A stretch of 64,000 nt of DNA from an uncultured Clostridia bacterium (lineage in GTDB: Bacteria > Bacillota > Clostridia > Oscillospirales > Ruminococcaceae), in contig CANQNF010000017.1 in NCBI GenBank assembly GCA_947625125.1, forward strand, positions 1-64,000, written 5' to 3'. The notes below the pieces were generated by a model. The model saw only the letters and a list, made by a program, of their open reading frames with translations. It was not told the origin of the DNA and did no database searches. Each line of letters starts with the position of its first letter. Within the stretch, counting starts at the first letter, position 1. Below, one piece after another: positions 15,278-23,303 of this stretch. Both the position numbers and the translations under genes were made by a program.

Positions 15278-17035
15278 ATGGATATGGGAATTACTGACGT
15301 TATCTCGCTGCTCGGCGGCGTGGCGTTTTTCCTCTTCGGCATGAATGTGATGGGCTCCGGCCTTAAACAGCTCGCCGGAAACAAGATGGAGGCTGTTTTA
15401 TGGAAGCTGTCCTCCACCCCATGGAAGGGCTTTTTGCTCGGCACGCTTGTGGCGGCGGTGATACAGTCCTCAAGCGCCACCTCCGTCATGGTCATAAGCT
15501 TCGTATCGACCGGCATGATGAATTTCTCTCAGTCGGTGGGCATCGTTCTCGGCGCAAACGTCGGCACAACGATGACCGGCTGGCTTCTCACGCTCTCCAA
15601 TTCCGGCGGCGGGGGATTCACCGAGATACTTATATCCGCGCTCGCGCTTTTCGGCTCTTTCCAGCTTCTTTTTGCAAAGAAAAGCTCGATGAAGAGCGTG
15701 GGAAGCGTCGCCCTCGGCCTCGCAACGCTTCTGATGGCCATGTCGCTCATATCCGATTCGGTCAGCCCCTTAAAGGAGTCTCCGAAATTCGCCGAGCTTC
15801 TGATACTTTTCAGAAACCCCGTTTTCGGCATAATCGCCGGCGCGCTCATCACGATGGTGACTCAGTCCTCGTCGGCCTCCGTCGGTATCTTGCAGGCGCT
15901 GTCCGTCACCGGCGCAATACCCTATTACGTCTGTCTGCCTATTATTTTGGGCATCAACATAGGCGCCTCCACCCCCGTGCTTATCGCCATGCTCGGTGCC
16001 AACCGAAACGGCAAGCGCACCGCAATATCATATCTTATAATAAACATTCTTGCGCTGATAATCACATATATTCTGTATATCCCCGCGCAACTTATCTTCC
16101 GGTTTGAATTTATGGACGACCCCGCTCAGGTCATGGGCATCGCCTTCATGAACACCGCCTTAAGGCTCATCGCCGTGGTCTTCCTGCTTCCCGCGTATAA
16201 GCTTATAGAGAAGCTTTGCATGATGATAATAAAACCCGACCCGGCAGAACAGGAGGACCTGCTCGAAATAGACAGCCTCGACGACAGCCTCTTAAACTAT
16301 CCTCCCACGGCTTTGGAGCTCTCCAAGAACGCCACGATGAGGATGTGCGAAATTGCAAGAAAGAACGTCTACCGCTCGCTTCGGCTGATCACGGAATACG
16401 ACCGCTCAAAATACCAAAAGGTCCTCACCAAGGAGTCACTTTGCGACAAATACGAGGACAAGCTCGGCAACTATATCGTCAAGATAGGTAAAAACGGCCT
16501 GACCGAAAAACAGCAGGCCATATCCTCCGAGCTTCTTAGCGCCATCGGCGACTTTGAGAGGCTTTCCGACCATGCCCAGAACATCGCCGAGACCGCCGAT
16601 GAGATACAGGAGAAAAAGGTCGAATTCTCGCCCGAAACGATGAGCGAGATCACGCTAATGATAGAGGCCGTCAAGGAAATTCTGGGCCTTGCCACAACGG
16701 CTTTCATGGAAAGAAGAAAGGACCTCGCCCTCAAGGTAGAACCCCTTGAGGAGACCATCGACGAGATGACAAAGCAGCTTCGGGCAAACCATGTCGAGCG
16801 CGTGTCCCAGAGCGAAACCACGATCCTCTCGGGATTTATCTTCAACGACCTGCTTATAAACATCGAGCGCGTCGCCGACCACTGTTCCAACATCGCGTTC
16901 AGCGTTCTGCACAGCTATGACATAAACGCCGAGGAACACGCATATTCCGCACATGCGGCCGATTCCCAGGACTTCATAACCGAGCTCCATGCGTATCTCA
17001 AAAAATACGTCGACCCCATCACTCCTAAGTCATGA
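15278..17035 (+). CDS. Na+/phosphate cotransporter family protein (NptA/PhoU-fused)
   Basis: A 585-residue membrane protein. Residues 1-330 contain two inverted Na/Pi-cotransporter repeats, marked by VIQSSSATSVMVISF and MVTQSSSASVGILQALS (the QSSS motifs line the substrate path). Residues about 345-575 are a cytoplasmic helical PhoU-like domain (RMCEIARKNVYRSL, GDFERLSDHAQNIAE, VERVADHCSNIA). It likely imports phosphate with Na+. ATG 15278 was chosen for its AAAGGAAAGG site; the longer frame lacks one. It overlaps the next gene by four bases (ATGA). Na+ use would suit the Na+-type ATP synthase at 38-45 kb. Confidence 0.9.
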   Translation: MDMGITDVISLLGGVAFFLFGMNVMGSGLKQLAGNKMEAVLWKLSSTPWKGFLLGTLVAAVIQSSSATSVMVISFVSTGMMNFSQSVGIVLGANVGTTMTGWLLTLSNSGGGGFTEILISALALFGSFQLLFAKKSSMKSVGSVALGLATLLMAMSLISDSVSPLKESPKFAELLILFRNPVFGIIAGALITMVTQSSSASVGILQALSVTGAIPYYVCLPIILGINIGASTPVLIAMLGANRNGKRTAISYLIINILALIITYILYIPAQLIFRFEFMDDPAQVMGIAFMNTALRLIAVVFLLPAYKLIEKLCMMIIKPDPAEQEDLLEIDSLDDSLLNYPPTALELSKNATMRMCEIARKNVYRSLRLITEYDRSKYQKVLTKESLCDKYEDKLGNYIVKIGKNGLTEKQQAISSELLSAIGDFERLSDHAQNIAETADEIQEKKVEFSPETMSEITLMIEAVKEILGLATTAFMERRKDLALKVEPLEETIDEMTKQLRANHVERVSQSETTILSGFIFNDLLINIERVADHCSNIAFSVLHSYDINAEEHAYSAHAADSQDFITELHAYLKKYVDPITPKS

Positions 17036-17535
17036 TAGAGACCGGCGAAGATTACGAGCAGTTCTGCGCAGACGAGCTGAAAAAATACGGCTTTAAAAAT
17101 ATCCGCCTCACTAAGTCCTCGGGGGACTACGGGGTGGATATTGTCTGCGAAAAAAGAGGGGAAAAATGGGCGGTGCAGTGCAAATACTATTCCTCCCACG
17201 TCGGTCTCGGGGCTGTCCAGCAGGCGGCCGCGGGCAAAGCGATGTATGAGTGCGACCGTGCGATGGTGATAACGAACAGCGTTTTTACATCCCAGGCCAA
17301 AGAGCTCGCTATGCAAAACGGCGTGGACCTCTGGGAGGAGCTTGAACCCGGAAAAAGCGCGCTGAAAATTCTTGCGGCGGTGATCATTTTAACATACATA
17401 GTCTCGGCGATAGCAATTATTCTTTCGGTATCGTTTTCGGGAGGCAGCGCTTTGAAAACGGCGGCGTGGCTCTTAGCGCCTGCGATAGCGGCAATAATAA
17501 TATTTTTGGCAGTTAAAAAAATCAGGAAACCATAA
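17032..17535 (+). CDS. Membrane-anchored Mrr-type restriction endonuclease domain protein
   Basis: A 167-residue protein. Residues 1-105 form a PD-(D/E)XK nuclease of the Mrr_cat type: GDYGVDIV (31-38, catalytic D36) and AVQCKYY (48-53, Q-x-K with K51), then YECDRAMVITNSVFTSQA as usual for the family. Residues about 110-132 and 142-163 are two membrane helices, so the nuclease domain is tethered at the inner membrane face. There is no methylase or specificity subunit nearby, so a classical restriction system is not supported. It is translationally coupled to the Na/Pi gene. Confidence 0.82.
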   Translation: MIETGEDYEQFCADELKKYGFKNIRLTKSSGDYGVDIVCEKRGEKWAVQCKYYSSHVGLGAVQQAAAGKAMYECDRAMVITNSVFTSQAKELAMQNGVDLWEELEPGKSALKILAAVIILTYIVSAIAIILSVSFSGGSALKTAAWLLAPAIAAIIIFLAVKKIRKP

Positions 17536-17538
17536 TGG

Positions 17539-17722
17539 CCCCTCTTCAATAATAAAACAAGCCCGCATAATCTGACTCAAAGCCGCCATCTTCTGTGTTG
17601 GCGGCTCTTGCATTCCACAAAGGAGTGCTTTCAAGCCGCCGCCTTGAATCTGGCAGCTTTGAGCGACTATGCGGTGCTTCGCAGCGTCCGCCGGACGCTC
17701 TTGTTTTCTTATCTCAGAGGGG
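17539..17722 (+). repeat. Repeat R4, copy a (184 bp)
   Basis: Terminal inverted repeat CCCCTCT...AAAACAAG with CTTGTTTTCTTAT..AGAGGGG; inner stem CCGCATA..CTCAAAGC with GCTTTGAG..TATGCGG; tip hairpins GCCGCCA/TTGGCGGC and GCGTCC-GCC-GGACGC. An inverted copy of the same length lies at 50553-50736. Confidence 0.85.
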
Positions 17723-17749
17723 CGTGACCCCCTGATTTTTTCTGTAATT

Positions 17750-17959
17750 TTACTCTATGCCCTTGACGGAGTAGCCCTTTTCTTCGACTGCTGTTTTGAT
17801 ATCCGAGTCGGACACGTCCGCGGAAAGGCTCAGGACGGCTGTCCCGGCGGTGTGGCTGACCTCTGCGTTCGCAACCCCCGCAAGCGCCTCCAAAGCTTTT
17901 TTGACGGTGGCTTCGCAGTGCGGGCACATCATGCCCTCGATTTTAACTGTTTTTGTCAT
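17750..17959 (-). CDS. Possible internally initiated CopZ-like copper chaperone
   Basis: ATG 17959 lies within copA in the same frame and is preceded by a perfect AAGGAGG (17974-17968) with an eight-base spacer. Initiation there would give a free 69-residue heavy-metal-associated protein (MTKTVKIEGMMCPHC...), the size of CopZ. The linker before it (ELKEESE) looks like a former intergenic region lacking a stop. Either this is a true fusion with a relic ribosome site, or both products are made. Internal start inferred, not shown. Confidence 0.5.
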   Translation of the reverse strand: MTKTVKIEGMMCPHCEATVKKALEALAGVANAEVSHTAGTAVLSLSADVSDSDIKTAVEEKGYSVKGIE

Positions 17960-20251
17960 TTCCGATTCCTCCTTAAGTTCTATGACGGAATTGTTTTTTA
18001 TTTTCCGATCCCTTTTCGGGTCGTGAACATTGATAAAATTGAGCCTTAGGGCGTTCGTGACAACGCAGAAGCTCGACAGGCTCATCGCGGCCGCACCGAA
18101 CATCGGGTTCAGAGTTATCCCGAGGGGGATAAACACTCCGGCGGCCAGCGGTATGCCGATGACGTTATAAATAAACGCCCAGAACAGGTTTTCGTGGATT
18201 ATTCTTAAGGTAGCGCGGCTGAGCCTTATTGCGGCGGAGGCGTCCTTTAAAACGCTTTTTGTCAGCACTACGTCTGCGGCGTCGATGGCAACGTCGGTGC
18301 CCGCGCCTATGGCAAAGCCTATGTCCGCGGAGGTGAGAGCGGGCGCGTCGTTTATCCCGTCGCCCACCATAATGACCTTTCCCTCCTCCTTAAGGCGCCT
18401 AACGGCTCCCGCTTTCCCTTGGGGAGTCACTCCCGCCAGAACGTCCTTTATGCCGGCCCTTTCGGCAATTGCCGAGGCGGTCTTTTTGTTGTCGCCCGTG
18501 AGCATAACGACGTTAAGTCCCATGCCCTCAAGCTCCTTTACGGCTTCGGGGCTGTCTTTTTTTATGACGTCTGCGACAGCTATTATGCCGGCGACCCTGC
18601 CGGATCTTGAGAACCATAGCGGGGTCTTACCCTGCGACGAAAGGTCTTCGGCGAGCGCTCTTAAGCTTTCGGGAACGTCGTTTCCCATTATCGAAAGCTT
18701 GCCGCCGAGGATCTCCTCCCCGCCGAATTTCGCCCTCACTCCGCTTCCCGCCAGAGCCTCGAAGCTTTCGGCGTCTTTGATTTCAATGTTTTTATCTTCG
18801 CAGTATTTCATCACCGCCTTGGCAAGCGGGTGTTCGCTTCCCTTTTCGACCGCGCCCGCCAATGCCAAAAGATCATTTTCCGAAAAGCCTGCGGCAGGCG
18901 CTATGTCCGTGACCTCGGGAGAGCCGAGAGTTACGGTGCCGGTCTTGTCGAGGGCTATTATCTCGGCCCTGCCGGTCATTTCAAGCGCCGAAGCCGTCTT
19001 AAAAAGAATGCCGTTTTTCGCGCCCACGCCGTTGCCGACCATGATGGCCACGGGCGTGGCAAGCCCGAGCGCGCAGGGACAGCTTATCACCAAAACGGAG
19101 ATACCCCTCGCAAGCGCGAACCCTACGCCCCTGCCCAAAATGAGCCAGACCGCAGTCGTAACTATGGCGATAGCAATTACAGCCGGGACGAAAACGCCCG
19201 AGACCCTGTCGGCGATTTTGGCTATAGGGGCCTTTGTGGCGGCAGCGTCGCTGACCATCTTTATTATCTGGGAAAGAGAGGTGTCCTCTCCGACCCTTGT
19301 CGCCTCGCATTTTAAATACCCCGACTTGTTCATCGTTCCCGCCGAGACCCTGCTTCCCGGGACCTTGTCGACCGGGACCGATTCGCCGGTGAGAGCGGCT
19401 TCATCTACGGCGCCCGAGCCGTCCGTGACTCTGCCGTCCACGGGTATCTGCTCGCCCGGCCGCACCGCAAATACGTCTCCGACCGAGACTTCCGAGATGG
19501 GGACGGTGGTCTCTTTGCCGTCTCTTATGACCGTGGCGGTCTTTGGCGCAAGCTTCATAAGCCCCTTGAGCGCGTCGGTGGTCTTTCCCTTGGAGCGCGC
19601 TTCAAGGGTTTTTCCGACGGTTATGAGCGTGAGGATGGTCGCCGCCGACTCAAAGTAAAGCTCGTCGGATAGCGCCATGACCCTTGCCATATCTCCCTTG
19701 AACTGCGCGTCGGTCATCATGAAAAGCGCTGCCGTCGAGTATACGAAAGCTGCGCCCGAACCGAGCGCGACGAGCGCGTCCATATTCGGCGAACGGTTGA
19801 CAAGGCTTTTAAACCCGCTTATGAAAAACCGCTGGTTTATCACCATGACTATAACCGTCAGAAGAAGCTGCAAAAGCCCCATCATAAGGTGATTTCCGGC
19901 CATGAACCCCGGAACCGGCAGCCCGAGCATGTGATGCCCCATAGTAAAATACATCAGTATCGCCAAAAAAACAAGCGAGCTTATAAGCCTTTTTTTAAGC
20001 TTCGGGGTCTCGGCGTCCTTAAGGGGGTCGTCCCCAGAAACGGCCGATTTTGCGCCGTCTTTGGAGCATCCGTAGCCCGCCTTTTCAACTGCCTTGATAA
20101 TTTCCGACGGCTTTGCGCTGCCCTCGACTCCCATGGAATTTGTAAGCAGGCTGACAGCGCAGGAGCTTACCCCGGGCACAGCGCTCACCGCCTTTTCAAC
20201 CCTCGCCTGGCAGGCGGCGCAGGTCATCCCGGTGACGGTATATCTGTCCAT
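17750..20251 (-). CDS. copA: Copper-exporting P1B-type ATPase with a fused C-terminal CopZ-like domain
   Basis: An 833-residue Cu+ efflux ATPase. The N-terminal metal-binding domain has GMTCAAC (C11, C14). Then come the actuator TGE (288-290), the membrane Cu site CPC (391-393), the phosphorylation site DKTGT (435-439), and the hinge GDGINDAP. The last helices carry YNVIGIPLAAG and MSLSS, diagnostic of Cu+ pumps. Residues 765-833 are a second heavy-metal-associated domain (GMMCPHC, C776 and C779) at the C-terminus, an unusual position. It lies four bases after csoR and is under its operators. Confidence 0.95.
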   Translation of the reverse strand: MDRYTVTGMTCAACQARVEKAVSAVPGVSSCAVSLLTNSMGVEGSAKPSEIIKAVEKAGYGCSKDGAKSAVSGDDPLKDAETPKLKKRLISSLVFLAILMYFTMGHHMLGLPVPGFMAGNHLMMGLLQLLLTVIVMVINQRFFISGFKSLVNRSPNMDALVALGSGAAFVYSTAALFMMTDAQFKGDMARVMALSDELYFESAATILTLITVGKTLEARSKGKTTDALKGLMKLAPKTATVIRDGKETTVPISEVSVGDVFAVRPGEQIPVDGRVTDGSGAVDEAALTGESVPVDKVPGSRVSAGTMNKSGYLKCEATRVGEDTSLSQIIKMVSDAAATKAPIAKIADRVSGVFVPAVIAIAIVTTAVWLILGRGVGFALARGISVLVISCPCALGLATPVAIMVGNGVGAKNGILFKTASALEMTGRAEIIALDKTGTVTLGSPEVTDIAPAAGFSENDLLALAGAVEKGSEHPLAKAVMKYCEDKNIEIKDAESFEALAGSGVRAKFGGEEILGGKLSIMGNDVPESLRALAEDLSSQGKTPLWFSRSGRVAGIIAVADVIKKDSPEAVKELEGMGLNVVMLTGDNKKTASAIAERAGIKDVLAGVTPQGKAGAVRRLKEEGKVIMVGDGINDAPALTSADIGFAIGAGTDVAIDAADVVLTKSVLKDASAAIRLSRATLRIIHENLFWAFIYNVIGIPLAAGVFIPLGITLNPMFGAAAMSLSSFCVVTNALRLNFINVHDPKRDRKIKNNSVIELKEESEMTKTVKIEGMMCPHCEATVKKALEALAGVANAEVSHTAGTAVLSLSADVSDSDIKTAVEEKGYSVKGIE

Positions 20252-20255
20252 AAAA

Positions 20256-20564
20256 TCATCCCCTCATAAGCTTTTGCAGGGTGACGATGAGCTCGTCAAT
20301 CGTGCTCTCGTCGCCCTCCTTTAAATCATGCACCACGCAGCCCCGGATATGCGCGCCGACGAGGTCGCGGCTGAACGAATTCAGGCCCGCGATGACGGCT
20401 GAGCACTGGTTTAAAATGTCCGGGCAGTAGCAGTCGCGCTCTATCATGCCCTTGAGGCCGCGAATCTGGCCCTCGAGGCGGCTGAGGCGGTTTAGAAGCT
20501 TTCGGCGGTCCTCCTGGGTCCTTAAGGTCTGTCTTTCTTTATTGCAGCAGCATTTTTCAGCCAT
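20256..20564 (-). CDS. csoR: CsoR-family copper-sensing repressor
   Basis: A 102-residue all-helical DNA-binding repressor that releases DNA on binding Cu+. The ligand triad is present: C47 (CYCPDIL), H72 and C76 (AHIRGC), with the same spacing (25 and 29) as C36-H61-C65 of the M. tuberculosis protein. An extra CCC lies at 5-7. It is first gene of the csoR-copA unit, and two matching operators lie just upstream. That, plus the copA partner, separates it from nickel or formaldehyde sensors of the family. Confidence 0.93.
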   Translation of the reverse strand: MAEKCCCNKERQTLRTQEDRRKLLNRLSRLEGQIRGLKGMIERDCYCPDILNQCSAVIAGLNSFSRDLVGAHIRGCVVHDLKEGDESTIDELIVTLQKLMRG

Positions 20565-20595
20565 GAGTATGCTCCTTTCAGATACTATGCTTCAA

Positions 20596-20652
20596 ATACC
20601 CCGTGGGGGTATTTGTTTCTTATATTATATACCCCTCGGGGGTATTTGTCAA
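20596..20652 (-). promoter_or_regulatory. csoR-copA promoter with two CsoR operators
   Basis: Minus-strand TTGACA (20652-20647), a 17-bp spacer and TATAAT (20629-20624). The spacer is filled by operator ATACCCC-TCG-GGGGTAT (20629-20645). A second operator, ATACCCC-GTG-GGGGTAT (20596-20612), lies downstream of the start site, 33 bp centre to centre. Both match the TACCCC..GGGGTA consensus of CsoR sites. Confidence 0.93.
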
Positions 20653-20690
20653 GGGGTACGGATAATATTTTTCATTTTTTTCTTTTTTAC

Positions 20691-20719
20691 TTGCATTTTT
20701 CATGATTATGTATTAAAAT
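20691..20719 (+). promoter_or_regulatory. Promoter for the HAD phosphatase gene
   Basis: TTGCAT (20691-20696), 17 bp and TAAAAT (20714-20719). It diverges from the csoR promoter. Confidence 0.55.
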
Positions 20720-20743
20720 AGTTCCCGAGAAAGGAATGATACA

Positions 20744-21388
20744 ATGAAAAAAGCGGTAATTTTTGACCTCGACGGGACCATGTGGGACAGTTCAAACGAA
20801 GTGGCGTGCGCCTACAATCTCGCCCTCGAACGCCTTGGATATGATTTAAGATTCACGCTTTCCGACATACGCGGAGCCATGGGAAAGACGATGGTGGAGA
20901 TAGCGCACCTGGCCTTTGACAGGATAGACCCCGAAAAGGCGGTGTCGATAATGCAGGAATGCATAAATGAAGAAAACGAATATTTAAAGACCCACTCGGG
21001 CAGGGTCTACGACGGCCTCGAGGAGGCGCTTTCGGAGCTTAAAAGAGAGGGGTATCTTCTTGCCTGCGTGTCGAACTGCCAAAAAGGCTATATCGAGGCG
21101 TTTTACGAGTCGACCGGCCTCGGCAGGCTCTTTGACGACAAGAATTGCTGGGGCGACACCGGCCTCTCAAAAGGGGAGAATATTAAGATGACGGTAGCCC
21201 GAAACGGCGTTGAGAGGGCGGTCTACGTCGGCGACACGATGGGTGATTACCTCTCGGCAAAGGACGCCGGGATAGGTTTTATCCATGCCGCCTACGGCTT
21301 CGGCGAGGTCCCGCCCGGCACGCCGAAGATAGACAGCATATCCGAACTCCCGGAGAGGGTGAGGGAGGTAATGGGGGAGCGTAAATAA
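20744..21388 (+). CDS. HAD-superfamily hydrolase (phosphoglycolate-phosphatase-like)
   Basis: A 214-residue cytosolic phosphatase of the HAD class with a helical cap. Motif I is FDLDGTMWD (D8 nucleophile, D10 acid/base). The cap domain follows, then motif II at CVSNCQ, a lysine in KGENIK, and motif IV VYVGDTMGDYLSAKDAG. The pattern is closest to Gph-like or beta-phosphoglucomutase-like members. The substrate is not deducible. It is monocistronic and ends at a shared bidirectional terminator. Confidence 0.85.
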   Translation: MKKAVIFDLDGTMWDSSNEVACAYNLALERLGYDLRFTLSDIRGAMGKTMVEIAHLAFDRIDPEKAVSIMQECINEENEYLKTHSGRVYDGLEEALSELKREGYLLACVSNCQKGYIEAFYESTGLGRLFDDKNCWGDTGLSKGENIKMTVARNGVERAVYVGDTMGDYLSAKDAGIGFIHAAYGFGEVPPGTPKIDSISELPERVREVMGERK

Positions 21389-21413
21389 TAAGCTGATGTG
21401 AATATATATGCAA

Positions 21414-21452
21414 AGAAAAGGGGCCATTCCGATTGGGAAAGGCCCTTTTATC
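21414..21452. terminator. Bidirectional terminator
   Basis: AAAAGGGGCC ... GGCCCTTTT with TTCC/GGGAA within the arm, between the convergent HAD and flavin reductase genes. Confidence 0.7.
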
Positions 21453-22010
21453 TCACTTCATCTCCAGTCCGTCCCTGAACGCGTTGCCGACCTTTTGGCC
21501 GACGGCGCGGTATACCGACTGCACCGAATCAAAAATTATCGGCGAGATCTTCTCGGTGTCGGGGTTGCCCTTTTCGTCGAGGAAGCTTTCCTCTACGCTC
21601 ACGCCGACTATCTTGGCGATAACGCAGCCGTCCTCGTTGATCTGCTCCAGCTCGCACTCTATCGCCATCGGCAGCTCCTTTATTATCGGCGCGTCGACGA
21701 GGTCCGACTTAACGGCGGTAAAGCCGGCCTTTCTGAATTTGTCGGGCTCGTCGTTTGCCGAAACGACTCCCACATAGTCGCATGCTTTTACGTTTTTAAC
21801 ATCTGCAAAGCTGACGGTAAACGCCTTTCTTTGGGCGATATTTTTTGTCGTTTTGTGTGACGCTTCGAGGCTTATAACTATCTTGTTCGTGTCATAAGTC
21901 CCTCCCCAGGCCGCGTTCATGGCGTCCGGATTTCCGTTTTCATCATACGTCGCAATGATGAGCACCGGCATGGGATAGATCCAGGTCTTGGGTCCGAAAT
22001 GTTTGCGCAT
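21453..22010 (-). CDS. Flavin reductase family protein
   Basis: A 185-residue FMN-binding split-barrel protein. The N-terminus (KTWIYPMPVLIIATYDENGNPDAMNAAWGG) matches the flavoredoxin/flavin reductase family, with later conserved segments SLEASHKTTKNI and FTVSFAD. It probably moves electrons from a reduced carrier to flavin or another acceptor in the anaerobic cytosol. ATG 22010 follows AAGGAG; the longer frame to 22061 runs toward repeat R6 and lacks a ribosome site. Confidence 0.85.
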   Translation of the reverse strand: MRKHFGPKTWIYPMPVLIIATYDENGNPDAMNAAWGGTYDTNKIVISLEASHKTTKNIAQRKAFTVSFADVKNVKACDYVGVVSANDEPDKFRKAGFTAVKSDLVDAPIIKELPMAIECELEQINEDGCVIAKIVGVSVEESFLDEKGNPDTEKISPIIFDSVQSVYRAVGQKVGNAFRDGLEMK

Positions 22011-22042
22011 AAAAAATTCTCCTTTACAAATTATTAAAGCAT

Positions 22043-22222
22043 TTAAGGCGCCACCGCGCAATTATTTTGGTGCAGCTACGCAGTCAGATTTTTCGTCAGA
22101 TGAAACAAAAACCGGAGCCAATACTTTGTGTATTAGCGAGGATTTTTGTGAAATATGACGGAAAATATGCAAGTAGATGAATCAAAAAGGCGTTAGCCGG
22201 TAATTGTGCGGTGGTGCCTTAA
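22043..22222. mobile_element. 180-bp MITE-like element (R6)
   Basis: A 22-bp terminal inverted repeat, TTAAGGCGCCACCGCGCAAT.. (22043) against ..ATTGTGCGGTGGTGCCTTAA (22222), with two mismatches. The interior folds back on itself (CGTCA/TGACG, then AAAACC against GGATTTT, then AATAC-TTTGT-GTATT at the tip). No open frame. AT-rich relative to its surroundings. It looks like a non-autonomous transposable element; no transposase in the window matches it. Confidence 0.8.
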
Positions 22223-22237
22223 GCTTATTTAACATTT

Positions 22238-22801
22238 TCATCGGTATGCGGGGGCTTTTAGGGTCTTTGCGAGCTTAAGGCTGTAGGGTCGTACATATTC
22301 CCGCGGGTCGGCGCCCCTGTCGATATAATAAATCAAAATTTCCGCGCATGCCCTGGCGTCGCTGAGCGCGTTATGGTGGTCAAGGGGTATCATAAGGTCG
22401 CGGCAGATGGTGTCGAGCTTATGATTTTCGACATAGGGCAGCAGTTTTTTGCCCATTCGGCAGGTGCAGAGATATTCGGTGTCGGGCCTCGGCAGCCGGT
22501 AGGCTTTCAGGCACTTTGACAGCACGCTCATGTCAAACTGTGCGTTGTGCGCCACAAGAAGCCCGCTTTTTAAGAGCCCGCCGAGGGTCTCCCACGCCTG
22601 TAAAAAAGTCGGAGCGTTTTTTACGGCCTCGGGGGAGATGTGCGTCAGCCCGACGTTGAACTCGTCAAAGGGCTGCTCGGGATTTATGAGGGTATAGAAC
22701 TCGTCGACGATCATGCGGTCCTCGACGACGGCGACGCCGACAGAGCTCATCCTCTCGTTGAGATGGTTGGGCGTTTCAACGTCGAAACAAACAAATCTCA
22801 C
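22238..22801 (-). CDS. DnaQ-like 3'-5' exonuclease (DEDDh)
   Basis: A 187-residue single-domain nuclease. The DEDDh residues are visible: D-x-E in CFDVETPN (motif I), D in AHNAQFDMS (motif II), and H-x-x-x-x-D in HHNALSDARA (motif III). It resembles the PolC/DnaQ proofreading domain but stands alone with no polymerase domain, so DNA repair or RNA maturation are both possible. The start at 22801 is supported by AGGAAG upstream. Confidence 0.88.
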   Translation of the reverse strand: MRFVCFDVETPNHLNERMSSVGVAVVEDRMIVDEFYTLINPEQPFDEFNVGLTHISPEAVKNAPTFLQAWETLGGLLKSGLLVAHNAQFDMSVLSKCLKAYRLPRPDTEYLCTCRMGKKLLPYVENHKLDTICRDLMIPLDHHNALSDARACAEILIYYIDRGADPREYVRPYSLKLAKTLKAPAYR

Positions 22802-22934
22802 GCAAAGACTTCCTTTACATTTTCTATGAAAATAGTAGCATAAAACCGCCGCGAAGTCAAGCGAAAGATGACAGCCTCGACCGTACCGTGCAAAAGCAGC
22901 GGGCTTGGGCGCGTGGGCTTGCGGGTATCATACC

Positions 22935-23076
22935 GCCTTTGCGACTTCTCCCGCCTCCCGGCGAAGCCCCCGCCGCCTTCGGCGGCGGAACGGCGGCTCC
23001 GCCGCCGTTCGGCCCGCGCCCCCAAAGGGGGGCGCGGGCCGGGGCTTCGCCCGAGGGCAGGAGAGGTCGCAAAGGC
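22935..23076 (-). repeat. Cloverleaf element copy 3 (CL3), inverted relative to CL2
   Basis: Basal stem GCCTTTGCGAC (22935-22945) with GTCGCAAAGGC (23066-23076); second helix GGCGAAGCCCC (22960-22970) with GGGGCTTCGCC (23041-23051). Inner hairpins: CGCCGCC-TTC-GGCGGCG (22971-22987), AACGGCGGC-TCC-GCCGCCGTT (22989-23009) and CGGCCCGCGCCCCC-AAA-G with its 14-bp partner (23010-23041). Confidence 0.9.
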
Positions 23077-23126
23077 TTGTTCGGCAGGAGCGCTTCCCCG
23101 GCCTGCCCCCCTGTTTTACGCACCCC

Positions 23127-23232
23127 ACGGGAGTAAACATTCCTCCCGCATTGTTCGCTGTTTTAAAACCGTCGCCGCAGGCGACACCTTGAAATTCCGA
23201 CATCTGATTTCTGACCTCTGTCTTCTGATACG
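23127..23232 (-). repeat. Repeat R2, copy d
   Basis: Read on the minus strand: heptamers (AGGTCAG, AAATCAG, ATGTCGG), TTCAAGGT, GTCGCC-TGC-GGCGAC, GGTTTTAAAACAG, CAATGCGGG and TTTACTCCCG. CL3 follows 50 bp later on the same strand. The GH13 promoter begins 10 bp beyond its other end. Confidence 0.8.
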
Positions 23233-23241
23233 GCTCTTCTC

Positions 23242-23270
23242 TTGACAAACCCCGTCCCGTCTGCTATACT
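23242..23270 (+). promoter_or_regulatory. Promoter for the GH13 gene
   Basis: TTGACA (23242-23247), 17 bp and TATACT (23265-23270); AAAGGAGA lies about nine bases before ATG 23304. Confidence 0.85.
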
Positions 23271-23303
23271 GTATCTGTTCATCAAACCCAAAGGAGACGC
23301 TGT

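Noticed and set aside
18285-19658. 457-codon open frame on the plus strand opposite copA
   Set aside because: Low-complexity Ser/Pro/Ala composition, no ribosome site, and a mirror of the copA codon pattern; copA is a certain gene.
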